Below are positions 7,297 through 15,846 of a stretch of DNA of 40,269 bases, in pieces (the first letter of the stretch is position 1; every line of letters begins with the position of its first letter). The translations under genes and the position numbers were made by a program. Source of the DNA: Rikenellaceae bacterium (GTDB taxonomy: Bacteria > Bacteroidota > Bacteroidia > Bacteroidales > Rikenellaceae); NCBI GenBank assembly GCA_015060115.1, contig SUZB01000018.1, positions 1 through 40,269 of the forward strand, in the 5' to 3' direction. Below the pieces are notes generated by a model that saw nothing but the letters and a program-made list of their open reading frames with translations, did no database searches and was not told the origin of the DNA.

Positions 7297-9729
7297 CTAC
7301 TCCTTGGTTAGTTTTGCGAACTTGGCAAGCAGGGTTTTTGAGCCAAACTTATCGAACTTAACAACCAGTTTGTAGTCTGTCGAGAGAGGCTCGATACGCT
7401 CGATAATGCCACTCTCGAACTTGGGGTGGCTGACTCTGTCGCCCACCTTGTAGGCACAAGCACCAAGCGTTGAGGATGTTGATGCTGAGCCGTTTGTGGC
7501 ACTCTCCGAGGCTCTTACGCCCACCGAGCGCATACCGGCACGGCGAGGGTCGAGGGGCGCTGGCGTAGTGATAATATCTGGGTTTGGGCTCTGCTTGGGA
7601 CGGTCGGCAGCAGGGCGGTTGCTATACTGTCCGCCACGGCGAATATCGTAGCGGTTGCGTAGCGCCTCGAACGATGGCTTCTCTCGTTGAGGCCTATCCT
7701 CTACCATGCGCTCCCAGCGGTTGCGGCCGTGTAGCTCCTCGATGTCGAAGTTGGCATCGAGATACTCGGTGTCTATCTCCTTGAGGAAACGGCTTGGCTG
7801 AGTATTCTCGGTCTTGCCCCAAACACGGCGTGTCTCTGAGAATGAGAGCATTGCCGCCTTCTTGGCGCGTGTGATAGCCACATACATCAATCGGCGCTCC
7901 TCCTCGATACTCTCCAACGACTCCACCGAGCGGCTTGAGGGGAACAGACCCTCCTCCATACCGGCGATATAGATATAGTCGTACTCAAGACCCTTTGCCG
8001 AGTGTATGGTCATAAGCGTTACCTTGTTGCCATCGTCATCGTTATCCTGGTCGGTCTGCAACATTATGTTCTGCATCCACTCGTCAATCGTAGGCTCATC
8101 ACCCTCCTCGCGCAGACCCTCCTCCATATCGCGGTGGCACTCATCCTCGTACGATGACATCATCGCCAATACCTGCTCGAGGTAATCTTTCGAGGTCTCG
8201 TTTTCGACCTTCTGCTCCGACTCCAAGAGGTGCATAATGCCTGAGCGGGCGAGTACCTCCTTGCCAAAGTCGGTGATTGTGAGCTTCGTGCGCTCCAACG
8301 AGAGGGTGTTGATAAGCGTAACGAAGTCCGAAACCTTCTTAACCACGACCTTCTCCACTGCATTTACCTCCGTTGAGCGTGTCAGTTCGTCGATAGCCTG
8401 CCACATCGAAGTGCCTCGCTCCTTGGCTATCTGCTCGATGCGTGCTATGGTGGTGTCGCCAATGCCTCGGGCGGGGTAGTTGATGATACGCTTAAACGAC
8501 TCATCATCGTTGGGGTTGATGATAAGGCTGATATAGGCCAAGAGGTTGCGAATATCCTTATGCTCCAATAGCGACATACCCTTATATACGCGATAGGGTA
8601 TGCCTCGGCGTGTCAGTGCCGCCTCGAAGAGGCCGTGTTGCTTGTTGGTGCGGTAGAGTATGGCAAAGTCGCGCCACTCGGCACCATCTCTTGCCCTATC
8701 CTTGATATCCATCGCCACCTCCATAGGCTCGTAATGGTCCTCCAAGACACGCACCAAGCGTATCTTCTCGCCGTGGTCGGCTGCCGAGAAGCACTTCTTC
8801 TCCAGTCGGCGTGAGTTGTGCTTGATAAGCGAGTTGGCAGCATCGACAATGGTCTGTGTAGAGCGGTAGTTCTGCTCAAGTTTGTAGACCTTCGTTGTGG
8901 GGTAGTCGCGCTGGAACGATAGGATATTCTCAATCTTTGCACCTCGGAAGGCGTAGATGCTCTGCGCATCATCACCCACAACACAGACATTGGAGTGCTT
9001 GAGGGCCAATCGGCGCACGATGATATACTGCGCCATATTCGTATCCTGATACTCATCGACAAGGATATAGCGGAACTTCTCTTGATAGTCGGCCAAGACA
9101 TCGGGAGCATCGCGCAGAAGTATGTTTGTCTGCAACAGCAGGTCGTCGAAGTCCATCGCACCGTTGCGCTTGCAGCGGTTGCAATACTCGCCATAGATAG
9201 CGCCCACCTCAGGCATCTTCAACTCCCTATCCTCGGCACCCAGTGTGGCGTTGGCGATATATGCTCCGGGGGTTATCAGGCAGTTCTTCGCCATCGAGAT
9301 GCGGGCGGCGACACTCTGTGGCTTGTAGCGCTCCTCCGAGAGGTTGAAATCCTTGACGATAGACTTGATTACATTCTTGACATCCGTAGGCTCGTAGATG
9401 GTGAAGCTCTGCGGAAAGCCTATGCGCTCGGCATTCTCCCTTAGGAGGCGGGCAAATACCGAGTGGAAGGTGCCCATACGGATAAAGCGGGCACGCGAGC
9501 CAACAAGCTTCTCGATACGCTCACGCATCTCGCGGGCAGCCTTGTTGGTAAATGTCAGGGCAAGTATCGACTGTGGCTCTACGCCGTGTGCCAACATCCA
9601 CGCTATGCGTGTGGTGAGCACTCGTGTCTTGCCCGAACCTGCTCCCGCAATGATTAGCGAGGGCCCCTCAAAGTTGGTAACAGCCTCACGCTGTGCAGGG
9701 TTAAGTCCTTGTAGTATATCTTCGTTCAT
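7297..9729 (-). CDS. UvrD/PcrA-type superfamily 1 DNA helicase
   Basis: 810 residues from ATG 9729. The 3'-to-5' helicase acts in nucleotide excision and mismatch repair and clears proteins from DNA. Visible motifs: Q motif (LNPAQREAV), Walker A AGAGSGKT (28-35), Walker B VDEYQDTN, LEQNYRST, motif V TIHSAKGLEYDYIYI and motif VI YVAITRAKK. The C-terminus (VGDRVSHPKFESGIIERIE onward) is the small Tudor-like domain of PcrA that contacts RNA polymerase. An open frame extends 56 residues upstream of this ATG, but the promoter (9750-9779) lies inside that extension, so 9729 is preferred. It is the first gene of a four-gene operon with GT2, nth and the S41 protease. Confidence 0.95.
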   Translation of the reverse strand: MNEDILQGLNPAQREAVTNFEGPSLIIAGAGSGKTRVLTTRIAWMLAHGVEPQSILALTFTNKAAREMRERIEKLVGSRARFIRMGTFHSVFARLLRENAERIGFPQSFTIYEPTDVKNVIKSIVKDFNLSEERYKPQSVAARISMAKNCLITPGAYIANATLGAEDRELKMPEVGAIYGEYCNRCKRNGAMDFDDLLLQTNILLRDAPDVLADYQEKFRYILVDEYQDTNMAQYIIVRRLALKHSNVCVVGDDAQSIYAFRGAKIENILSFQRDYPTTKVYKLEQNYRSTQTIVDAANSLIKHNSRRLEKKCFSAADHGEKIRLVRVLEDHYEPMEVAMDIKDRARDGAEWRDFAILYRTNKQHGLFEAALTRRGIPYRVYKGMSLLEHKDIRNLLAYISLIINPNDDESFKRIINYPARGIGDTTIARIEQIAKERGTSMWQAIDELTRSTEVNAVEKVVVKKVSDFVTLINTLSLERTKLTITDFGKEVLARSGIMHLLESEQKVENETSKDYLEQVLAMMSSYEDECHRDMEEGLREEGDEPTIDEWMQNIMLQTDQDNDDDGNKVTLMTIHSAKGLEYDYIYIAGMEEGLFPSSRSVESLESIEEERRLMYVAITRAKKAAMLSFSETRRVWGKTENTQPSRFLKEIDTEYLDANFDIEELHGRNRWERMVEDRPQREKPSFEALRNRYDIRRGGQYSNRPAADRPKQSPNPDIITTPAPLDPRRAGMRSVGVRASESATNGSASTSSTLGACAYKVGDRVSHPKFESGIIERIEPLSTDYKLVVKFDKFGSKTLLAKFAKLTKE

Positions 9730-9749
9730 TGTATGCTCTCTTTGGAGTA

Positions 9750-9779
9750 CAAAGATACAAAAAAATGAGCAATGAGCAA
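9750..9779 (-). promoter_or_regulatory. Promoter of the helicase operon
   Basis: On the minus strand: TTG (9779-9777), 19 bases, TATCTTTG (9757-9750), and the ATG 20 bases downstream. The -33 part lies inside a dispersed repeat that also occurs at 27951-27977. Confidence 0.75.
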
Positions 9780-9803
9780 TAGTTGCAGGCGTTCCGCCTG
9801 CGG
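9766..9803. repeat. Dispersed repeat with small palindrome (copy 1)
   Basis: A 27-base stretch here (9766-9792) is identical in reverse complement to 27951-27977. It runs into a palindrome, GCAGGCG-TT-CCGCCTGC, whose relative occurs near 36426-36442. The unit is one of several repeat modules that fill spacers in this window. Confidence 0.7.
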
Positions 9804-9918
9804 GATACACCCCAAGGGGTAAAAGGGGTATATGGGGTCTGAGGGGTGGTAAGGTTAGCAAGAGCCTTCGTAGTCTTACCCACCTTGAGGTTAGCAATCA
9901 CGCTCTATCTCCCCTTGT

Positions 9919-10065
9919 GACGAAAGAGACGAGAGAGACGAGAGAGACAAGAGAGACAAGAGAGACAACAACGAAGTCGGGTATCACCTTTCTTTGTTAT
10001 CTCTGTTATCTCTGTTGTCTCTGTTGTCCCTGTTGTCTCTGCTGTCTTTGCTGTCCCTCAGACCC
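9919..10065. repeat. Intergenic hairpin element with 9-base repeats (copy A)
   Basis: The left arm (9919-9970) is built of 9-base units of the form GAGAGACGA/GAGAGACAA. The right arm (about 9993-10060) has units such as TCTCTGTTG. The arms are complementary with periodic mismatches, so the whole can fold into a long imperfect hairpin around a core (9961-9993) that contains GGGTATCAC. A core differing at two positions lies inverted at 36278-36310. Open frames across it are simple TRE/CCL-type repeats and are not genes. Confidence 0.75.
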
Positions 10066-10116
10066 CTTGGGCATTTATGCCCGCGCTCGGAACGAGCGCC
10101 TCTAATAACTAACAAC

Positions 10117-10209
10117 TAACAACTCCCAACTACAAAGCCCGAATGACAGATACGCCGAGTATCTGCCATTCGGGCTTTGTGCTGAGGCATCAAACAATGC
10201 CCCGTTTCA
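10117..10209 (-). terminator. 93-nt two-hairpin 3' element after ompH (copy 1)
   Basis: On the minus strand it begins 7 bases after the ompH stop. Hairpin 1 is GGCAT-TGTTTG-ATGCC. Hairpin 2 is a 22-bp stem (10132-10153 with 10159-10180) with one G-U pair and a 5-base loop. The same 93 nt, with 5 differences, follow the CoA-transferase gene at 27838-27930. The likely role is transcription termination or 3'-end stabilisation. There is no long T run, so it is not a textbook terminator. Confidence 0.7.
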
Positions 10210-10216
10210 CAAGAAA

Positions 10217-10744
10217 TTACTCGATACCGAGCCCCTTCTTTACCTCTGCAGTGATATCGGTGAGCGCTGCGGGGTCGAAGTATGCCAAACCTGCTGAGGT
10301 TGCCATATCGCCTGCGGTGCTGAAGATAGCCATATAGCCACCAGCCTCGGCAACAGCCTTAACTGCCTCGTTAGCCTTGTTGTAGATAGGCTCCATAAGC
10401 TCGGCCTCCTTCTGCTGGATGTCCTGCTGTGCAATCTGCTGGAACTCCTGGAAGCGTTGCTGCAACTGCTGCAACTCGCTCTCCTTCATCTGGCGGATAG
10501 TGTCGGTGTAGGTTGCGCGATTCTTCTCGTACTCGGCATACTTCTGGTTGAACTCCACCTGAATCTGCTCAAGCTGGTTCTGCAAGTCCAAGCCATAGGC
10601 CTCAAGGTTGGTCTGCGCCTCCTTGAACTCGGGCATATTGGGTACGATAGCTGCAAGGTCTACACGGCCAAACTTCTGAGCCGATGCTACCGTAGCGCAC
10701 ATCATAAGTGCTACGGCAAGGGTCAGTTTCAAAATCTTCTTCAT
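10217..10744 (-). CDS. OmpH/Skp-family periplasmic chaperone (second copy)
   Basis: 175 residues. A signal peptide (MKKILKLTLAVALMMCATVASA, cut before QKFGR) precedes a typical Skp body: a short beta segment (FGRVDLAAIVPNMPEFK), a long Gln/Glu-rich coiled coil (about 40-115) and a C-terminal beta segment with YMAIFS. Skp-type chaperones hold unfolded outer-membrane proteins and deliver them to BamA, which lies in the same cluster. It starts 43 bases after the first ompH gene. The 93-nt 3' element follows the TAA. Identity to its neighbour is low by eye, so this is an old duplication. Confidence 0.92.
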   Translation of the reverse strand: MKKILKLTLAVALMMCATVASAQKFGRVDLAAIVPNMPEFKEAQTNLEAYGLDLQNQLEQIQVEFNQKYAEYEKNRATYTDTIRQMKESELQQLQQRFQEFQQIAQQDIQQKEAELMEPIYNKANEAVKAVAEAGGYMAIFSTAGDMATSAGLAYFDPAALTDITAEVKKGLGIE

Positions 10745-10787
10745 TCCTTAATAATTATTTGTTACTCAATCAATAGTTTTCGATAAA

Positions 10788-11297
10788 TTAGTATCGCAAC
10801 GCCTCGATAATGCGGTCGGTGAAGTCCACCTTCTCGGAGTTGTAGAGGAGGGTGGGGTTAGATGCCGAGTCGATAACAAGGTCGTAGCCATAGCGCTTTG
10901 CATAGCTCTCGATGGTGCTAAACACCTTGTCCTGAATGGGCTGGATAAGCTCCAAGCGCTTCTGCATCAGTGTGCCATCTGTGCCAAAAATCTTCTCCTG
11001 ATACTCCGTAGCCTCGGCCTCAGCATCGAGGATAGCCTTCTCGCGCTGCTGGCGGTAGCTCTCCGAGAGTGATGCACGCTGCTGCATATAGCTGTTGTAC
11101 ATCTGCTCCACAGCAGCAAACTTCTGGTCTACGGTGTTCTGGTAGCTCTCAGCGAGGTCGTCAAGGGTCTCAAGGGCGTTGTTGTATGCCGTGAGCGACT
11201 TAAAGACCTTCTCGCTATTTACCACCATATAGTTCTGTGCCGAAACAAATGTTACCGACAAAAGGGCGATTGCCATCAAAAACAGACTCTTTCTCAT
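10788..11297 (-). CDS. OmpH/Skp-family periplasmic chaperone (first copy)
   Basis: 169 residues with signal peptide (MRKSLFLMAIALLSVTFVSA, cut before QNYMV). The mature part begins with the family's beta strand (YMVVNSEKVFKSLTAYNNAL), continues as a coiled coil (about 40-125) and ends with YGYDLVIDSASNPTLLY, the usual C-terminal strand region. Role: periplasmic holdase for outer-membrane proteins. It lies 122 bases downstream of bamA. That gap contains one of the (A)CTAACAACT-type tracts (about 11386-11417) seen in several other spacers. Confidence 0.93.
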   Translation of the reverse strand: MRKSLFLMAIALLSVTFVSAQNYMVVNSEKVFKSLTAYNNALETLDDLAESYQNTVDQKFAAVEQMYNSYMQQRASLSESYRQQREKAILDAEAEATEYQEKIFGTDGTLMQKRLELIQPIQDKVFSTIESYAKRYGYDLVIDSASNPTLLYNSEKVDFTDRIIEALRY

Positions 11298-11419
11298 ATT
11301 TGTAACCAGTTTAAGTTTTACATTCTTACTATATAAGCGCTTAATGATGCAATATTATTGCCACCACGCTATATTTTATCAATTCTAACAACTAAAAACT
11401 AACGACTAACAACTAATCA

Positions 11420-13975
11420 TTAGAACTGCTGTCCCATTACGAAGTGGAACTGCGAGCCACTGGGCTTGGTCTTGCCGTATGCTGGGTCGAAGCCATAACC
11501 CCAGTCGATGCCGAGCATACCCACCACAGGGAGGTAGAGGCGGACACCGATACCTGCCGAGCGCTTAATCTTAAATGGCGAGAACTCCTTCCAAGAGTTG
11601 AAGCCGTTACCACCCTCCAAGAAGCCGAGAACATAGATTGATGAGCTTGGCCTAAGAATGATGGGGTAGCGCAACTCTACGGTGTACTTGTTGTATGCCA
11701 CAGAGTAGTACTGCGAGGGGTCAAGAGCACCATCCTCGTAACCACGCAGGGCGATGATGTCCACACCATATATATTATAGCCCGTCATACCGTCGCCACC
11801 AATCTCGAAGCGCTCAAAGGGCGAAATCTTATTCTTGTTGTAGTGGCCCAAGTAACCCATCTCGGCACCAAGCATCAAGACAAGGTTCTGGTTCGCCGAT
11901 AGCGGGAAGTACCAACGACCCTTAAGCAACCACTTGTGGAACTCTATCCAGCGGTAGCGATCCTGCTCCGAGAGGCTCTTGTCGGCGTAGTTCTTGCCGT
12001 CCCACAACGAGAATGGGGGCGTTGCCTGCACCGAGAGCGTAAATTCCGAGCCAGAACGCGAGAAGAAGGGAGCATCTACCGATGAACGCTGCAAGACAAG
12101 TTTCAGCGACAGGGTATTCGAGATACCCTCGTTCATAATAAACGAGTCCCAACCCTTGAGGTTGTAGCGCTGATAGCCCAACTCGCCATAGAAAGTGAAG
12201 TATGGGTCGGGCCACTGCAGACGCTTACCCAAACCGATGGCAAGACCCATCGAGCGGTAGTACATCGAGGCGGTCTGCCATACATAGTAGGCGTTGTTCT
12301 GCTCCGAGATGTATCCCGACACAGAGAATGAGTTGGGGCGCTTGCCACCGAGCCAAGGGTCGGTGAAGCTAAGCGACAATGCTTTGTAGTATGTACCGTT
12401 GGTCTGACCCGAAATCGATAGTCGCTGATTCTGTCCCGAGGGGTAGGGACGCCAAGCACCCTTCTTAAAGAAGTTGCGCAACGAGAGGTTGTTGAGCGTG
12501 ATACCCACCGAGCCTACAAATGTGCCAGAGCCCCAACCACCGGCGATGTTAAACTGGTCGGAAGCCTTCTCCTGCAAGGGCCAATTGACATCGACAAGCT
12601 CGTCGCTTACGGGCTTGATGTCGGGAGCTAAGGCCTGCTCGTCGAAGTGTCCCATGCCCATAAGGGTACGCATCGTCTGCATCAGGAGCGCACGGTTGTA
12701 AAGCTCACCGGGGCGAACATAGAGCTCACGGCGGATAACTTCGTCATCGACACGCATATTGCCTGAAATGCCGACATCGTTGATAGTAAAGGGCTTACCC
12801 TCGAAGATGCGAATCTCCAAGTCGAGAGAGTCGGGGCCTACAACGATCTCTGCGGGCTCAATCTGCGACATTAGGTAGCCATTGTTCTGATAGAGTGATG
12901 ATATAGACATCTCCTCAGGGTTCTGCTCGCGGCCGATACCCAAGCGCTTGTGCATCGACTTCTTGTCGTAGACATCACCCGACTGCACACCAAACATCGA
13001 CTCAAGCTGCTCGGTAGAGTATACCGAGTTACCCACCCAGTTGATGTTGCGGATATGGTATTTGTTGCCCTCCGAGAGGCGAATGTCGATGCCAAGGGTC
13101 TCATCGTCAATGAAGTAGATAGAGTCGCTAAGGATTGTGGCGTTGCGGTAGCCTCGCGAGTTGTAGAAATCGAGCAATAGCGCCTTATCCTCCTCGTAGT
13201 CCTCCTCTTTGAGCTTGCGGTTGAGGAAGAACATCCAGCTCTTCTGGTGGGTCTTCTTGAAGGTGCGGCGCAGACGCTTATCCTCAAACGAGTTGTTGCC
13301 CTCGAAGTTGATCTGGCCGACACGCACCTTGGGGCCCTTGTCGATGTCGAAGGTAACATTTACGCACTGCTCGTATGTCGTGTCGTTCTCGATGCGCACA
13401 TCTACCTCGCAGGTGCGGAAGCCCTTCTCGGCATAGTGCTCCTTGATAAGCTTGACATTCTTGTCGATGACATAGTCCGAGAGCTCGGTGTTGCGTCTTA
13501 GCTTCAAAACCTCCTCTTTGAGGTCCTTGCTCTTAGAAGTCGAGATGCCCTCAAACTTCCAGTTGAGGATACGGGCACGCTCACGCAAGAAGACCTCCAA
13601 GTCTACCGAGTCGCCCTCGATGGTCGCGCCAATCTGAATATTAGAGAAGTATCGGGGTGCCCACAAACGCTGCATAGCGTTCGAGATAAACTTGCTCGGA
13701 AGATAGATAGAGTCGCCCTCAATCAAGCCTGCTGACGACTTCAAAATGTCGTGGTTGAGATACTTTACGCCGTGAAGGTTGATATGGCGAATGTAGTATA
13801 GTTTGTTGTCGCTCTCGGTGAGTATTGGGGCACTGCGGTCGAAGTCTACCGTATCGACAAACTCGTTGTTTTTGTCATCGCCAATGGTGTAGCGTGTCGA
13901 TTGCGCCATCGACAGATTTACCGATGCCACAATCGCTAGTAAGGCGACAAAGAGTATCTTTGCGTATCTCATCAT
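11420..13975 (-). CDS. bamA: Outer membrane protein assembly factor BamA (Omp85)
   Basis: 851 residues. A signal peptide (to about 24, SMAQS) precedes the periplasmic POTRA repeats (about 55-470, with markers such as RVGQINFEGNNSFEDKRLRR and FTINDVGISGNMRVDDEVI) and the 16-strand beta-barrel (about 475-851). The protein ends in Phe (FHFVMGQQF), the outer-membrane C-terminal signature. BamA inserts beta-barrel proteins into the outer membrane. It follows uppS with no gap (uppS ends at 13976, bamA ATG at 13975) and is followed by two ompH chaperone genes, a cluster well known in Bacteroidota. Confidence 0.96.
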   Translation of the reverse strand: MMRYAKILFVALLAIVASVNLSMAQSTRYTIGDDKNNEFVDTVDFDRSAPILTESDNKLYYIRHINLHGVKYLNHDILKSSAGLIEGDSIYLPSKFISNAMQRLWAPRYFSNIQIGATIEGDSVDLEVFLRERARILNWKFEGISTSKSKDLKEEVLKLRRNTELSDYVIDKNVKLIKEHYAEKGFRTCEVDVRIENDTTYEQCVNVTFDIDKGPKVRVGQINFEGNNSFEDKRLRRTFKKTHQKSWMFFLNRKLKEEDYEEDKALLLDFYNSRGYRNATILSDSIYFIDDETLGIDIRLSEGNKYHIRNINWVGNSVYSTEQLESMFGVQSGDVYDKKSMHKRLGIGREQNPEEMSISSLYQNNGYLMSQIEPAEIVVGPDSLDLEIRIFEGKPFTINDVGISGNMRVDDEVIRRELYVRPGELYNRALLMQTMRTLMGMGHFDEQALAPDIKPVSDELVDVNWPLQEKASDQFNIAGGWGSGTFVGSVGITLNNLSLRNFFKKGAWRPYPSGQNQRLSISGQTNGTYYKALSLSFTDPWLGGKRPNSFSVSGYISEQNNAYYVWQTASMYYRSMGLAIGLGKRLQWPDPYFTFYGELGYQRYNLKGWDSFIMNEGISNTLSLKLVLQRSSVDAPFFSRSGSEFTLSVQATPPFSLWDGKNYADKSLSEQDRYRWIEFHKWLLKGRWYFPLSANQNLVLMLGAEMGYLGHYNKNKISPFERFEIGGDGMTGYNIYGVDIIALRGYEDGALDPSQYYSVAYNKYTVELRYPIILRPSSSIYVLGFLEGGNGFNSWKEFSPFKIKRSAGIGVRLYLPVVGMLGIDWGYGFDPAYGKTKPSGSQFHFVMGQQF

Positions 13976-14701
13976 TTACTCCTTCGTTTCTGTTACCAAG
14001 CCATAACGCCTATCGCGCTTAGAGAATACCTCGATAGCCTTGTCGAACTCCTCCTCCGTAAAGTCGGGCCAGAGGGTCTCGGGGAAGTAGAACTCGGCAT
14101 ACGACGACTGCCAGAGCAGGAAGTTGCTGAGGCGGCACTCGCCACTTGTGCGGATAATCATATCGGGGTCGGGCATCTGGTCGGTCATAAGACTCTCGGC
14201 AATAGTCTGCTCGTTGATATCCTCGGCCTTGAGCGTGCCATTGGCAACACGGCGTGCAATATCCTGTACGCCGAGCGTAATCTCACGGCGCGACGAGTAG
14301 TTGAATGCCAAAACAAGCGTAAGACGCTCAGCATCAGCAGTGGTCTCCTCAATGTAGTGAATCATTTGAAGTACCTCCTCCGAGAAGCGGCTGCGCTCGC
14401 CCATAATCTTCACTCTTACACCCTGCTCGCGTAGCTCCTTGGCCTCGCCCATCACCGTTTTGCAGAAGAGCGCCATAATGGCATCTACCTCGGCGGCGGG
14501 GCGACCCCAGTTCTCGGTCGAAAAGGCGTAGAGCGTAAGCCACTTGACACCGTTGCGCACGGCAGCCTTCACCGAAGAACGCACCGACTCAACGCCGGCG
14601 ATATGTCCCTCGTAACGCTCCTTGCCGCGCTGTTTTGCCCAGCGGCCATTGCCGTCCATAATGATGGCGATATGTTGTGGTATGGCTCTATGTTTGTTCA
14701 T
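13976..14701 (-). CDS. uppS: Undecaprenyl diphosphate synthase (isoprenyl transferase)
   Basis: 241 residues from ATG 14701. The enzyme makes the C55 lipid carrier for peptidoglycan and polysaccharide synthesis. IAIIMDGNGRWAKQRG (11-26) holds the catalytic Asp16 and the diphosphate-binding residues; LTLYAFSTENWGRP and the C-terminal RTSGECRLSNFLLWQSSYAEFYF are also diagnostic. The frame is open 21 codons further upstream (to 14764), but the promoter at 14711-14743 lies within that extension, so 14701 is the start. It heads the uppS-bamA-ompH-ompH run. Confidence 0.96.
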   Translation of the reverse strand: MNKHRAIPQHIAIIMDGNGRWAKQRGKERYEGHIAGVESVRSSVKAAVRNGVKWLTLYAFSTENWGRPAAEVDAIMALFCKTVMGEAKELREQGVRVKIMGERSRFSEEVLQMIHYIEETTADAERLTLVLAFNYSSRREITLGVQDIARRVANGTLKAEDINEQTIAESLMTDQMPDPDMIIRTSGECRLSNFLLWQSSYAEFYFPETLWPDFTEEEFDKAIEVFSKRDRRYGLVTETKE

Positions 14702-14710
14702 AATATCCGA

Positions 14711-14743
14711 CAAATGTAAGCAAATAAATTCACAAAACGCAAA
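14711..14743 (-). promoter_or_regulatory. uppS promoter
   Basis: On the minus strand: TTTG (14743-14740), 21 bases, TACATTTG (14718-14711), with the ATG 9 bases further on. The short leader decides the uppS start. Confidence 0.65.
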
Positions 14744-14837
14744 CTCGGCGCGTGAAAATTTCACGCACGAGCGCGAGATAATGTCGCAATAGGCTGTTTT
14801 TCAGTCTATTATGAGATAACGGGTGCAGGGGCTTAGC

Positions 14838-15707
14838 TTAGCGCTTATCGACGCCCCACATCATCTTATCTCTTAACGCATCGTAGAATGTGTTATTGTG
14901 TGGTGTGGCAAGAATTAGCTCCTCGGTGGCAAGTTTAAGGGTTATGGTAGCGCCATCGTGGAGCGTGAAGGTGCGGTTGTCGGCCGATAGGAAGGCCTCG
15001 CCACCACGCGAGTTGAGGCGCAGGGTGATGTGCGAGCTGTCGGGCACTACCACAGGGCGCATCGTGAGGTTGTGTGGCGCGAGAGGCGAGAGCACAAAAC
15101 ATCTGCACGCAGGGTCTACCACAGGGCCACCTGCCGAGAGTGAGTAGGCCGTAGAGCCGGTGGGTGTCGAGACGACTAAGCCATCACCGTGATATGTGGC
15201 CACAGTGTTGCCGTTGATGAGGGTCTCGACAGATACCATCGTGGCACCGTGGCGGTGAATGGCTACCTCGTTGAGAGCAAGGCAGTTGTCGTCGCCTACG
15301 AAGTCGCCTTCGATGCGCAACATCGAGCGGTGCTCGAAGCTCAGTTCGCGGTGTGCGATGCGCACAAAAAGTAGCTCAATGCCATCGCCATCATCTGCCG
15401 TGAGATAGCCCAGACGACCGCAGTTGATGCCGACTACGGGTGTGGGTCTGCCACCGAGCATACCGACAGCCTCCAGTAGTGTGCCATCGCCACCATAGGT
15501 TACCACTACATCGTCGCCCGTGAAGTGGGGTAGATGATGAAATATTTTCTCCGCCTCGATGTCGATGCCGAGGAGAGAGTGAACTACCGATGCAAGTTCC
15601 TCATTCATAGCGTAGCCAAGGCCGAGAGACTCTATCGTGCTGAGCATCGAACGAAGTTGCTCGGGGCGGTGATTGACCTGTTTGCGCGAAAAAAGTATAA
15701 TGTTCAT
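14838..15707 (-). CDS. nadK: NAD kinase
   Basis: 289 residues, normal length. It phosphorylates NAD to NADP. The GGDGT motif (72-76, catalytic Asp74), the NE pair (146-147) and the Gly-rich TPTGSTAYSLSAGG (181-194) are all present, so the enzyme should be active. In Bacteroidota nadK often sits between pdxJ and uppS/bamA, as it does here. A 136-base gap separates it from uppS, which has its own promoter. Its start at 15707 is back to back with the pdxJ promoter region. Confidence 0.96.
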   Translation of the reverse strand: MNIILFSRKQVNHRPEQLRSMLSTIESLGLGYAMNEELASVVHSLLGIDIEAEKIFHHLPHFTGDDVVVTYGGDGTLLEAVGMLGGRPTPVVGINCGRLGYLTADDGDGIELLFVRIAHRELSFEHRSMLRIEGDFVGDDNCLALNEVAIHRHGATMVSVETLINGNTVATYHGDGLVVSTPTGSTAYSLSAGGPVVDPACRCFVLSPLAPHNLTMRPVVVPDSSHITLRLNSRGGEAFLSADNRTFTLHDGATITLKLATEELILATPHNNTFYDALRDKMMWGVDKR

Positions 15708-15729
15708 ACCGCGAAATAAAAAAAAATAG

Positions 15730-15751
15730 TAACTTTGCTACAGCAAAGATA
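15730..15751. promoter_or_regulatory. Divergent nadK/pdxJ promoter boxes
   Basis: TAACTTTG on the plus strand (15730-15737) and TATCTTTG on the minus strand (15751-15744) face each other within a small palindrome, AGCAAAG against CTTTGCT. They are plausible -7 elements for pdxJ and nadK, which could then not fire at the same moment. The -33 elements are weak. Confidence 0.45.
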
Positions 15752-15846
15752 ATATAAAGAAATCAGCTTTCATCACTTGAGAGCATTTTTATTGCAGGAG
15801 GCAGTTGTTAAAGGTGCATCATTATGATGCCAAAGATAGGAAAAAT

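Noticed and set aside
9917..10105. Frame with TRETRETRE and many Cys/Leu repeats
   Set aside because: It arises from 9-base DNA repeats in the intergenic hairpin element.
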